This document shows positions 39,967-48,546 of a DNA stretch of 64,000 bases, piece by piece. The DNA lies in NCBI RefSeq assembly GCF_019397265.1, contig NZ_CP068985.1:4196501-4260500 (forward strand), in the 5' to 3' direction. The DNA comes from Nonomuraea coxensis DSM 45129. Its GTDB lineage: Bacteria; Actinomycetota; Actinomycetes; Streptosporangiales; Streptosporangiaceae. Position 1 is the first letter of the stretch; each line of letters starts with the position of its first letter. A model generated the notes under the pieces. It did not search any database, was not told where the DNA came from, and saw only the letters and a list, made by a program, of their open reading frames with translations. A program made the translations under genes and the position numbers.

Positions 39967-41492
39967 GGCGCACCACCCGGGTAGACGGCCCGCACGTACG
40001 GTTCCCGTCCGAGCAGGTCGCCGGCGATCGCGCCGCTCAGGTCGAACAGCGGCCCGGCGACCGCGGTCAGCCCGACGCCGAGCACCACCAGCGCGGCCGT
40101 GGAGGTGACCATCAGCGCGGGAAGCGTCACGACGGAGCTCCGCCCGCCGTCGCCGTCCCCGGCGTTCCCGCCGGTGCGCGGGGAGCGCCAGAAGGCCAGG
40201 TTCCACACCCGGGCGACGGCGTAGAGGGTGAGCAGGCTGGTCAGCAGCCCGCCCGCGACCAGGGCCCAGGCCATCGGGTGCCCCAGAGCGGCCCCGGCCT
40301 GCAGCAGCCCGGTCTTGCCGAGGAACCCGGAGAACGGCGGGATGCCGGCCAGGTTGAGCGCGGGGACCAGGAACAGCACCCCGAGCAGCGGCGACACGCG
40401 GGCGAGCCCCCCGAGCCGGTCCAGCACGGTGCTGCCGCCGTGGCGTTCGACGAGGCCCACGGCGAGGAACAGCGTCGTCTGGATCACGATGTGGTGCACC
40501 ACGTAGAAGATCGCCGCGGCCAGGCCGAGCACGGTCGTGAGCCCGACCCCGAACAGCATGTAGCCGATGTGGCTCACCAGCGTGAACGACAGCAGGCGCT
40601 TGATGTCGGACTGCGCGATCGCGCCGAGGATGCCGACCAGCATGGTCAGCAGCGCCGCCGCCAGCAGCAGGCCGCCGATGCGCCCGCCGGGGAACAGCAG
40701 CGTCTCGGTGCGGATGATGGCGTACACGCCGACCTTGGTGAGCAGGCCGGCGAAGACCGCGGTCACCGGGGCCGGCGCGGTGGGGTAACTGTCCGGCAGC
40801 CACGCCGACAGCGGGAAGATCGCCGCCTTGACGCCGAACGCGAGCAGCAGCATGCCCTGCAGCATCAGGCGCAGGTCGTCCGGCAGGACGTCGAGCCGGC
40901 CGGCGAGCTGCGCGAGGTTGAGCGTGCCGGTGGCCGCGTAGACGAGCCCGATGGCGGTCAGGAAGATGATCGAGGAGAGCAGGCTGACCACGACGTACGT
41001 CGTGCCGGCCCGGATGCGGTTCTCGGTGCCGCCGAGGGTGAGCAGCACGTAGCTGGACACCAGCAGGATCTCGAAGCCGACGTAGAGGTTGAACAGGTCC
41101 CCGGACAGGAACGCGGTGGTCACCCCGGCGGTGAGCACCAGGTACGTCGGATGGTAGACGGAGAGCGGCGTCTCCTCGTCGCCGTCGGCCAGGCCCTGGC
41201 CGATGGAGTACACCAGCACGGCGAGGGTGACGGCGGCGGAGACGACCAGCATGAGCGCGGAGAACCGGTCGGCGACCAGGACGATGCCGAGCGGCGCCGT
41301 CCAGCCGCCCACCTCCACGACGAGCGGTCCGTGGAGCGAGGTGAGGACCAGCAGGGCGGCGGCGACCAGCAGGCCCGCGCCGAGCACGGTGAGGCTGACG
41401 GCCCGCTGCGCGTTCGGGCGCCGGGCCAGCATCAGCGTCAGCGCCGCGCCGAGCAGCGGCATCACGACCGGCAGGGGGACGAGGGCGTTCAT
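39963..41492 (-). CDS. mrpD: Mrp Na+/H+ antiporter subunit D
   Basis: A 509-residue NuoN/ND2-like proton-conducting subunit with about 14 helices. Conserved parts include FEILLVSSYVLL near residue 140 and the Lys-bearing segment GVKAAIFPLSAWLPDSYPTAPAPVTAVFAG, given here as its position, residues ~220-250. Its ATG shares a base with the mrpC stop. Confidence 0.92.
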   Translation of the reverse strand: MNALVPLPVVMPLLGAALTLMLARRPNAQRAVSLTVLGAGLLVAAALLVLTSLHGPLVVEVGGWTAPLGIVLVADRFSALMLVVSAAVTLAVLVYSIGQGLADGDEETPLSVYHPTYLVLTAGVTTAFLSGDLFNLYVGFEILLVSSYVLLTLGGTENRIRAGTTYVVVSLLSSIIFLTAIGLVYAATGTLNLAQLAGRLDVLPDDLRLMLQGMLLLAFGVKAAIFPLSAWLPDSYPTAPAPVTAVFAGLLTKVGVYAIIRTETLLFPGGRIGGLLLAAALLTMLVGILGAIAQSDIKRLLSFTLVSHIGYMLFGVGLTTVLGLAAAIFYVVHHIVIQTTLFLAVGLVERHGGSTVLDRLGGLARVSPLLGVLFLVPALNLAGIPPFSGFLGKTGLLQAGAALGHPMAWALVAGGLLTSLLTLYAVARVWNLAFWRSPRTGGNAGDGDGGRSSVVTLPALMVTSTAALVVLGVGLTAVAGPLFDLSGAIAGDLLGREPYVRAVYPGGAP

Positions 41493-41944
41493 CAGGGCGG
41501 CTCCGTCACGTGGCCGCGGCGCGGGTCGCCGCCGTTGACGCCGTTGACGTCGCCGGCGCCGTTGAAGTCGCCGGGCAGGTCCGCGTCCTGCTCCGCGAGC
41601 CGCACGATCCGGCGGTCCTCGACGTCGTCCTGCACCTCGTCGTGGCCCGTCAGCAGCCAGGTGCGCGAGGCCATCGCGAGAAGGAACGCGGTCATGCCGA
41701 GCGTGATGACGATGGCGGTGAGGATCATCGCCTGCGGCAGCGGGTCGCTCATCCGCTCCTGACCGGCGAGACCGGCGATGGGCGCCGAGCCCGCCCGGCC
41801 GCCCATGAGGATCAGCAGGTTCACGCCGTTGCCGAGGAGGATCACCCCCAGCAGGATCCGGGTGAGGCTGCGCTCCAGCAGCAGGGTCACCCCGGCGGCG
41901 AACAGCACGCCGACGGTGACCACGTAGGTGAGGTTCGGGGTCAC
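41492..41944 (-). CDS. mrpC: Mrp Na+/H+ antiporter subunit C
   Basis: A 150-residue NuoK-like subunit starting with GTG at 41944 in the mrpA stop. Three helices occupy residues ~5-100 (LLLERSLTRILLGVILLGNGVNLL; DPLPQAMILTAIVITLG). The polar tail contains a short repeated Gly/Asn/Asp stretch (41,521-41,570), so the C-terminus is longer than usual. Confidence 0.9.
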   Translation of the reverse strand: MTPNLTYVVTVGVLFAAGVTLLLERSLTRILLGVILLGNGVNLLILMGGRAGSAPIAGLAGQERMSDPLPQAMILTAIVITLGMTAFLLAMASRTWLLTGHDEVQDDVEDRRIVRLAEQDADLPGDFNGAGDVNGVNGGDPRRGHVTEPP

Positions 41945-44877
41945 ACCGGTTCCTCCTTCATCGTGACCTTCGGCGAGGAGTCGTCCGCCGAGATGTCGTC
42001 CGCCCCGATCGGGGCGCCGAGGCTGCGCAGGATGTCCAGCACCAGGGCGACGACGATGAGGTACACACCGACGTCGAAGAAGACCGACGTGACGAGGTGG
42101 ACCTCGCCGAGCACCGGCAGGGTCAGGTCCACCGTCGCGCTCTGCAGCACGTCCCCGCCGAGCAGCATCGCCGCCGCCCCCGTGCCGACGGAGACGAACA
42201 GGCCCGCGCCGAGGACGGCGCCCGCGTCGACGGGCGCGGCGGCGTTCAGCTCCGCCCGGCCGCCCGCCAGGTAACGCACGGTCAGGGCGAGCCCGCAGAC
42301 CAGCCCGGCGGCGAACCCGCCGCCCGGCGCGTTGTGCCCGGAGAAGAGCAGGTAGACCGAGAGCAGCACGATGACGTGGAACAGCAGCCGGGTGACCACC
42401 TGGAGGATGATCGAGGTGCCGCCGCCGGTCGGGGCCGGCGCGGCGGCCAGCCACCGCCCCGCCACCGGCGCCCTGGGGGTCGGCACCGGGCTGCCCGTAC
42501 GCCGGCGCAGCGCCGCGCTGCCCCGGAAGATCAGACTGGCCACGCCGGTCGCGGCCGCCACGAGCACCGCGATCTCGCCCATCGTGTCCCAGGCCCTGAT
42601 GTCGACGAGGATGACGTTCACGACGTTGTCGCCCCCGCCGTAGGAGACGGCCAGGTCGGCGAACCCGGACGAGATCGGCTCCGCCTGCCGCGCGCTCGTG
42701 GCGGCGTACGCCATGCCGGCGGCGACCACGCCCACGGCGACGCCGATCGCCGCGCGCCCGCGCCGGCTGGGCCGCCGGGAGAACCTCGGCGGCAGACGGC
42801 GCAGCACGAGCACGAACATCGCGATCGTGACGGTCTCCACCAGGAACTGCGTCAGCGCCAGGTCGGGCGCGCCGTGCAGGACGAACAGCACGGCGGTGCC
42901 GTAACCGGTCACCCCGACGAGGATCATGGCGGTGAGCCGGCGCGACGCGCGGACGGCGATGACCGCCGCCACGATCACCCCGGCGGCGACGACCGCCTGC
43001 GCGGGGGTGTCCCAGGCGCGTCCCTCCGCCGACCACGGCCGCCCGGCCAGCATCACGCCGCCGGGCAGCGCGACCAGCACGAGCAGGATGACGCCGAGGG
43101 AGAACGGCAGCGAGCCGCGCTGCGTGGCTCCGGTCAGCTCCACCGCGAGCCGGCCCACCCAGGTCAGCACGCGGTCGTAGGCGCGCGCGCCGGTGGAGCG
43201 CACCGCGCCGGGCAGGCGGGGGGCGAGCAGGAACAGGACGGCGCCCACGGCGACCGCGAGCGCGCTCAGCCCCAGCGCGGGGGTGAGCCCGTGCCACACC
43301 GCGAGCCGGTACGGGGCCGCGCCGCTCCCCGCATGCACGGTGCCCGCATGCACGGTGCCCGCATGCACGGTGCCCGCATGCACGGTGCCCGCATGCACGG
43401 TGCCCGCGTTCACGGTGTCGGCGTACACGGACAGCATCCGGTCCACCGCCGGCGCGAACGCGCCCACCGCGAGCCCGGCCACGGCGAGGACCGCCGCCGG
43501 CCCCGCGAACGCCCACCCGATCCGGCCCGGCCGGGCCGGCCTCACCGCCGGCTTGGTGGCGAACGCGCCCCACAGCAGCCGCAGCGTGTACGCGACGGTG
43601 AGCGCCGAGCCGAGCACCAGGCCGCCGAGCACCACCCGCTCCGCGCCGGACCCGTGCAGCAGCGCCTCGAAGACCGCCTCCTTGGCGACGAACCCGGCCG
43701 TCGGCGGCAGCCCCGCCATCGACGCCCCCGCGAGGACGGCCACCGCCGCCGTCAGGGGCGCCCGCCGCCCGAGCCCGCTCAGCTCACGCAGGTCCCTGGT
43801 CCCGGTCGAGCGGTCGATGACGCCGACGACGAGGAAGAGCGCGGCCTTGAACAGCGCGTGCGCCAGCAGCATCGCGGTCCCCGCGAGCACCGCGTCCCGG
43901 CTCCCCGCCCCGAACACCGCCATGAGCAGCCCGAGCTGGCTGACCGTGCCGTGGGCGAGCAGCAGCTTCGCGTCGTGCCGGCGCAGCGCCGACCATCCGC
44001 CGAGGAGCATGGTGAGCGTGCCGGCGACCAGCAGCACCGCCCGCCACGCCGTCGCCTCGCCGAGCGCCGGCGTCATCAGCGCGGTCAGGAACACCCCGGC
44101 CTTCACCATCGCCGCCGCGTGCAGGTAGGCGCTCACCGGGGTGGGCGCCGCCATCGCGGCGGGCAGCCAGAAGCTGAACGGGAAGACCGCCGACTTGCTG
44201 AGCGCGCCGAGCAGGACCAGCAGCAGCGCGACCGTCAGATAGGCGCCGTCCGGCAGGGCCCCGGCGAGCTGCGACCACCGGTACGTCCCGGCGTGCTGCC
44301 CGAGCATGACGAAACCGGCCAGCATCGCCAGCCCGCCCAGCGTCGTCACCAGCAGGGCCTGCGTGGCGGCCGCCCGGCTCGCCCGCCGGGCCGCGTCATG
44401 GCCGATCAGCAGGTACGAAAGGACGGTGGTCAGCTCCCAGAACACGTACAGCACGAGCAGGTTGTCGCTGACGACCAGGCCGAGCATGGCGCCGGCGAAC
44501 GCGACGAACAGCCCGGCGAAGCGCCCGAGCCTGTCGTCCCCGGCGTCGAAGTAGCGGGCGCTGTAGGCGAGGACCAGCGCGCCGACCCCGCCGACGAGCA
44601 CGATCATCAGCCAGCCGAGCGCGCCCACGTGGACGGCGAGTTCGAGGCCGAGCCCCGGCACCCACGGATAGGATCCGGCGACGGCACGGCCGGCGAGGAT
44701 CGGGCCGGTGCCGGCCAGCGCCCAGGCCAGCGCCGCGGCGGGGGCCGCCGCCAGCAGGAAGAGGGCCCGCCGGCCGAGCAGGCGGACCGCGAGCGGCGCG
44801 GCCACGGCGGCGAGCGCGTGCGCCGCGACGAGCAGGAGCGCTCCCGGCGCGCCCAGCAGCAGATGCGGTGCGCTCAT
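41941..44877 (-). CDS. mrpA: Mrp Na+/H+ antiporter subunit A with fused subunit B
   Basis: A 978-residue membrane protein. The NuoL-like part (~1-690) has the expected motifs (FWELTTVLSYLLIGHD near 130; SKSAVFPFSFWLPAAMAAPTPVSAYLHAA near 228-256, given as position). The MnhB part (~830-960) has FSGHNAPGGGFAAGL. Between helices, at about residues 485-515, five perfect and two imperfect copies of a 15-bp unit encode a His-Ala-Gly-Thr-Val repeat. It is the first gene of a six-gene operon exchanging Na+ for H+. Confidence 0.92.
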   Translation of the reverse strand: MSAPHLLLGAPGALLLVAAHALAAVAAPLAVRLLGRRALFLLAAAPAAALAWALAGTGPILAGRAVAGSYPWVPGLGLELAVHVGALGWLMIVLVGGVGALVLAYSARYFDAGDDRLGRFAGLFVAFAGAMLGLVVSDNLLVLYVFWELTTVLSYLLIGHDAARRASRAAATQALLVTTLGGLAMLAGFVMLGQHAGTYRWSQLAGALPDGAYLTVALLLVLLGALSKSAVFPFSFWLPAAMAAPTPVSAYLHAAAMVKAGVFLTALMTPALGEATAWRAVLLVAGTLTMLLGGWSALRRHDAKLLLAHGTVSQLGLLMAVFGAGSRDAVLAGTAMLLAHALFKAALFLVVGVIDRSTGTRDLRELSGLGRRAPLTAAVAVLAGASMAGLPPTAGFVAKEAVFEALLHGSGAERVVLGGLVLGSALTVAYTLRLLWGAFATKPAVRPARPGRIGWAFAGPAAVLAVAGLAVGAFAPAVDRMLSVYADTVNAGTVHAGTVHAGTVHAGTVHAGTVHAGSGAAPYRLAVWHGLTPALGLSALAVAVGAVLFLLAPRLPGAVRSTGARAYDRVLTWVGRLAVELTGATQRGSLPFSLGVILLVLVALPGGVMLAGRPWSAEGRAWDTPAQAVVAAGVIVAAVIAVRASRRLTAMILVGVTGYGTAVLFVLHGAPDLALTQFLVETVTIAMFVLVLRRLPPRFSRRPSRRGRAAIGVAVGVVAAGMAYAATSARQAEPISSGFADLAVSYGGGDNVVNVILVDIRAWDTMGEIAVLVAAATGVASLIFRGSAALRRRTGSPVPTPRAPVAGRWLAAAPAPTGGGTSIILQVVTRLLFHVIVLLSVYLLFSGHNAPGGGFAAGLVCGLALTVRYLAGGRAELNAAAPVDAGAVLGAGLFVSVGTGAAAMLLGGDVLQSATVDLTLPVLGEVHLVTSVFFDVGVYLIVVALVLDILRSLGAPIGADDISADDSSPKVTMKEEPV
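43331..43435. repeat. 15-bp tandem repeat (minisatellite) inside mrpA
   Basis: Five perfect copies of GCATGCACGGTGCCC run from 43331 to 43405, followed by two imperfect units (43406-43420 and 43421-43435). The unit length keeps the frame, so copy-number change alters only the length of a loop in MrpA. Confidence 0.95.
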
Positions 44878-44935
44878 GGTGGCTCCGTCAGGGCGGGTCT
44901 CCGATCCTCAGATGACGTGGCGCGGGCTTACCGGC

Positions 44936-45211
44936 TTATCGGCGGGCCTCGGGGACGAGGGAGGCGATGCGCCGCTCGATCTCGCTCAGCCGGTCGGCGA
45001 GCGGCCGGCTGTGCAGCAGGTCGGCGAGCTGGTCGGCCTCCTGCTGGTCGAGCTCCACGGTGTGCGCCGGGGTGTCGGGATCGGTCCGGTCGTACAGGAC
45101 CAGGGAGTGCTGCCCGGCCCTGGAGACGATGACGGCGAGACGGTCACCCTCCCGGGTGTCGAGGTGGTGGACGGTTCCGACGCCCGGGACGGTAGCGTGC
45201 GTGATGTGCAC
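44936..45211 (-). CDS. Small KhtT-like cation/proton antiporter regulatory protein
   Basis: A 91-residue protein starting with GTG at 45211, with GAGGAG 9 nt upstream. The N-terminal part (ATVPGVGTVHHLDTREGDRLAV and LVLYDRTDPDT) resembles the N-terminal domain of KhtT-type regulatory subunits of CPA2 antiporters, but no TrkA-C ligand domain follows. It lies directly upstream of mrpA in the same direction, which supports a link with cation/proton exchange. Homology at this length is modest. Confidence 0.6.
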   Translation of the reverse strand: MHITHATVPGVGTVHHLDTREGDRLAVIVSRAGQHSLVLYDRTDPDTPAHTVELDQQEADQLADLLHSRPLADRLSEIERRIASLVPEARR

Positions 45212-45430
45212 GGTTGAGCAGCTCCTCTCGTCGCATGGTCGTACGGCCTGCCTCGGCGGCTCGGGGGGAGGTCGGGCGGCTTGCGAGGTCGCCCTGCTTC
45301 CAGTGTGGTCGCCGGCCGGCGGCGGCACCATCGGGGCCGCCACCCATTTCCGGGGGTGCGCGCCATGTAGCCGGCCACGGGGCCGGCCCCCGGTTGGACA
45401 GAAGACGGCGGCGTCGGTGAGGCTGGAGGT

Positions 45431-46465
45431 ATGAGCTCGCCGACCAGCACAAACCAGGAAGCGCCGCCGCGCGCGCCGCGTTCGCCGGCCTCGGCGCTGT
45501 TCCGGCGCCTGTTCCTGCTCAACGGGCTGGTCTTCACCACCGGGCTGACCGCGCTGGCGCTGTCGCCGGCCACGGTGTCCTCGCCGGTCCTGCTGAACGA
45601 GCTGCCGATCCTCGCCGTCGGCCTCGCGGTGATGCTCGCCGTCAACGCGCTCGTGCTGCGCGCCAGCCTGGCCCCGCTCGGCGCGCTGACCGTCCTCATG
45701 GAGCGGGTCGACCTGGTGCGTTCCAAGGACCGCATCGCCTCCAGCGGCAACGGCGACCTCGGCAGGGTGATCGACACCTTCAACGCCATGCTCGACCGGC
45801 TGGAGGCCGAGCGCAGCTCCAGCGCCGCCCACGCCCTCGCCGCCCAGGAGGGCGAGCGCCGGCGCATCGCGCGGGAGCTGCACGACGAGATCGGGCAGAG
45901 CCTCACGGCGGTCCTGCTGACCCTGAAGCGGGTCGTGGACCGCGCGCCCGGCGAGCTGCGCGAGGAGCTGAGCGCGGCGCAGGAGACGGTCCGCGCCAGC
46001 CTGGACGAGGTCAGGCGGGTGGCCCGCCGGCTGCGGCCCGGCGTGCTGGAGGACCTGGGGCTCATCAGCGCCATGAACTCCCTCGCCACCGACTTCTCGG
46101 CGCTGAGCGGCGCGACCGTGACCCGGCTGCTTGACTCGCGGCTGCCCCAGGTCAGCGGCGACACCGAGCTCGTCATCTACCGCATCGCCCAGGAATGCCT
46201 GACCAACATCGCCAGGCACGCCCGCGCCACCCGCGTGGAGCTGTCGCTGCGCGCCGAGGACGGCGCGGTCGTGCTGCTCATCACCGACGACGGCGTCGGC
46301 GGCCCGATCCGCGAGGGCGCCGGCATCCGCGGCATGCGCGAGCGCGCCATGCTCATCGGCGCCGACCTCGCCGTCGAGAGCGCGCCCGGGCGGGGCACCC
46401 GCGTACGCCTGACCGTGCCCGTCCTGGAGACCGCCGACCCCGCCGCCTCCGCCGCCGATCCGTGA
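45431..46465 (+). CDS. NarL-family sensor histidine kinase
   Basis: A 344-residue kinase. Two membrane helices (~25-45 and ~58-78) are followed by a HAMP-like segment (~80-125). The HisKA_3 domain has ARELHDEIGQ with His151, and the HATPase has TDDGVGG and GIRGMRERA (~285-310). The short extracytoplasmic loop suggests membrane or intramembrane sensing. It is followed after 10 bp by its response regulator. GGAGGT directly abuts the start codon, which is closer than usual. Confidence 0.9.
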   Translation: MSSPTSTNQEAPPRAPRSPASALFRRLFLLNGLVFTTGLTALALSPATVSSPVLLNELPILAVGLAVMLAVNALVLRASLAPLGALTVLMERVDLVRSKDRIASSGNGDLGRVIDTFNAMLDRLEAERSSSAAHALAAQEGERRRIARELHDEIGQSLTAVLLTLKRVVDRAPGELREELSAAQETVRASLDEVRRVARRLRPGVLEDLGLISAMNSLATDFSALSGATVTRLLDSRLPQVSGDTELVIYRIAQECLTNIARHARATRVELSLRAEDGAVVLLITDDGVGGPIREGAGIRGMRERAMLIGADLAVESAPGRGTRVRLTVPVLETADPAASAADP

Positions 46466-46475
46466 GAGTGAGTCC

Positions 46476-47138
46476 ATGCAAGCGCAGCCGACCCGGATCC
46501 TGCTCGCCGACGACCACGCCCTCGTACGCCACGGGCTCCGGCTCATCCTGGACGCCGAGCCCGACCTGACCGTCGTCGCGGAGGCGGGCGACGGCGCCGA
46601 GGCCGTCGAGCTGGCCACCCGCGGCCAGGTCCCGATCGACCTGGCCATCCTCGACATCGCGATGCCGCGCATGACGGGCATCCAGGCCGCCCGCGAGATC
46701 TCCCGCCGCGCCCCCGGCGTCCGGCTGCTGATGCTGTCCATGTACGACAACGAGCAGTACTTCTTCGAGTCGCTCAAGGCCGGCGCCAGCGGCTACGTGC
46801 TCAAGTCCGTGGCCGACCGCGACCTGCTGGAGGCATGCCGGGCGGCCATGCGCGGCGAGCCGTTCGTCTACCCGGGGGCGATCACCGCGCTCATCCGCGA
46901 CTACCTCCAGCGGCACCAGCAGGGCGAGCCGGTGCCCGAGACCGTGCTCACCCCGCGCGAGGAGGAGATCGTGAAGCTCATCGCCGAGGGCCACTCCTCC
47001 AAGGACATCGCCGGCATCCTGGTCATCAGCGTCAAGACCGTCGAACGGCACCGGGCGAACATCCTGGCCAAACTCGGCCTGCGCGACCGGCTGGAGCTGA
47101 CCAGGCACGCCATCAGGGCGGGCCTGGTCGAGCCATGA
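46476..47138 (+). CDS. NarL/FixJ-family response regulator
   Basis: A 220-residue regulator. The receiver domain (~5-122) has acidic residues in LLADDH, phospho-acceptor Asp60 in LAILDIAMPRMTG and the Lys near 110. The LuxR-type HTH lies at ~155-215 (LTPREEEIVKLIAEG; SVKTVERHRANILAKL). It pairs with the kinase just upstream. Targets are not evident. Confidence 0.93.
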   Translation: MQAQPTRILLADDHALVRHGLRLILDAEPDLTVVAEAGDGAEAVELATRGQVPIDLAILDIAMPRMTGIQAAREISRRAPGVRLLMLSMYDNEQYFFESLKAGASGYVLKSVADRDLLEACRAAMRGEPFVYPGAITALIRDYLQRHQQGEPVPETVLTPREEEIVKLIAEGHSSKDIAGILVISVKTVERHRANILAKLGLRDRLELTRHAIRAGLVEP

Positions 47139-47156
47139 GCCGGGGTGGGCCGGAGG

Positions 47157-47172
47157 GGGCCGGCGCCGGCCC
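47157..47172. terminator. Palindrome between convergent genes
   Basis: GGGCCGGCGCCGGCCC is a perfect 16-bp palindrome in the 37-bp gap between the response regulator and the convergent dadA-like gene. A bidirectional terminator is likely. Confidence 0.45.
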
Positions 47173-47175
47173 GGG

Positions 47176-48420
47176 TCAGCGCAGCGGGTCGAGCTCGGCC
47201 AGGGCGGCCGGCTGCTTGCCCGTGGTGATCTGCTCGGCCAGCAGCCGGCCGGTGATCGGGCCGTGCGCCATGCCCCACATGCCGTGGCCGCCCGCGACGT
47301 AGACGGTGGGGGCCGTCGTGGCGCCGACCAGCGGCCGGCCGTCGGCGGTGACGGGGCGCGGCCCCACCCACGTGTCGCTGCGCTCGTCCCAGCGCAGGCC
47401 ATGAAGCAGCGGCCGGACGGAGGCGACGAGGGCCTCCAGCCGGGCCGGCACCTGCGGCGCGTCCGGGTCGCGGAACTCCATGGTGCCCGCCACCCGCAGC
47501 CCGCCCTGGTACGGCGTGCACGCCACGCGCACGCCGGGCAGGTAGACCGGCCCGTGGACGGGACGCTCGACCGGCACGGTGAAGGAGTAGCCGCGGCCCG
47601 CGCGCAGCGGGACGCGCACGCCCCACTGCCGGGCCAGGCGGGGCAGCCACGCGCCGGTGGCCAGCACCACCGCGTCGGCGGACAGCACGGTGCCCTTGGC
47701 CGAGCTCACGATCGCCTTCCTGCCGTCGGTGCGCACGTCGTCGACCTCGACGGCGTACACGGTCGCGCCGCGCCGCATGACGGCCCGGCCGAGGGCGTGC
47801 ACGAACGCGCCCGGGTCGACGTAGCGCTGCCCGTCGATCCGCACGCCCGTGGTCAGCGCCTCGCCGGCGAGCGGGACCTGGTCGGCCAGCCGGGCGCCGT
47901 CCAGCACGGCGTGCTCGACGTGCTGCCCGATGGCCTCCAGCCTGCGCAGCTCGCGCAGCAGACCCTCGGCCTCGGCCCGGGTCCGGAACGCGGCGGTGAT
48001 CGGCGCGGACACGACGGGCGCGGACACGCCGCTGTTCGCCAGCACCTCGTACGCCTCCACGCACTCGTCGTTGAGCGGCAGGTTGGCGCGGGCCGCGCGG
48101 GTCCACGACCGCCAGCGGCTGTTGGCCGCGAAGCGGGTCAGGAACGTCCACAGCCCCGGGTCGAGGGTCGCGGGCACGTGCAGCGGCGCGGCCGGGTCCA
48201 GCAGCGAGCGCAGGCCGTAGCGGACCACGGCGGGCTCGTTCAGCGGGATGGCCAGGCCAGGCGCGATCCAGCCGGCGTTGCCCCAGGACGCGCCGGCCGC
48301 GAGGCCGCCGCGGTCGACCACGTCCACCTGGACACCGCGCTCCTGCAGGAACCACGCGGTGGACAGGCCCACGATGCCCGCGCCCACCACGATCACCGAA
48401 CGCGGCCAGTTGCCGACCAT
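47176..48420 (-). CDS. FAD-dependent D-amino acid dehydrogenase-like oxidase (DadA family)
   Basis: A 414-residue DAO-family flavoenzyme from the ATG at 48420, with GGAGGGTGGC upstream. The FAD dinucleotide motif VIVVGAGIVGLSTAWFLQERG is near residues 9-29 (given by position), then WGNAGWIAPG. The C-terminal GHGMWGMAHGPITG closes the FAD site. Oxidative deamination of a D-amino acid, hydroxyproline or glycine-type substrate is expected. It lies downstream of a PucR-type activator gene and a repeat-rich gap, which probably bring it under nitrogen-related control. Confidence 0.86.
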   Translation of the reverse strand: MVGNWPRSVIVVGAGIVGLSTAWFLQERGVQVDVVDRGGLAAGASWGNAGWIAPGLAIPLNEPAVVRYGLRSLLDPAAPLHVPATLDPGLWTFLTRFAANSRWRSWTRAARANLPLNDECVEAYEVLANSGVSAPVVSAPITAAFRTRAEAEGLLRELRRLEAIGQHVEHAVLDGARLADQVPLAGEALTTGVRIDGQRYVDPGAFVHALGRAVMRRGATVYAVEVDDVRTDGRKAIVSSAKGTVLSADAVVLATGAWLPRLARQWGVRVPLRAGRGYSFTVPVERPVHGPVYLPGVRVACTPYQGGLRVAGTMEFRDPDAPQVPARLEALVASVRPLLHGLRWDERSDTWVGPRPVTADGRPLVGATTAPTVYVAGGHGMWGMAHGPITGRLLAEQITTGKQPAALAELDPLR

Positions 48421-48487
48421 GCCACCCTCCGACGTCGAACGACTCTCGCTGTCCGTCCCAGGATGGCCCGTGCCGCGACCTGCGGCG

Positions 48488-48542
48488 TTGTGGCCGGACG
48501 ACAATGTGGGCGCGCCCGTTGTGGCGTTCCCACAACGGGCGC
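48488..48542. promoter_or_regulatory. 13-bp hairpin and repeated TTGTGG elements between pucR and dadA
   Basis: Arms 48512-48524 and 48530-48542 are perfectly complementary (GCGCCCGTTGTGG) with a 5-nt loop. TTGTGG occurs at 48488 and 48519, a related ATGTGG at 48504, and the inverse CCACAA at 48530. The site could end the pucR transcript, act as a PucR-binding array for dadA, or both. Confidence 0.6.
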
Positions 48543-48546
48543 CGGC

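Noticed and set aside
43331..43435. CRISPR-like array
   Set aside because: The units are 15 bp, adjacent without spacers and in frame within mrpA, so this is a minisatellite.
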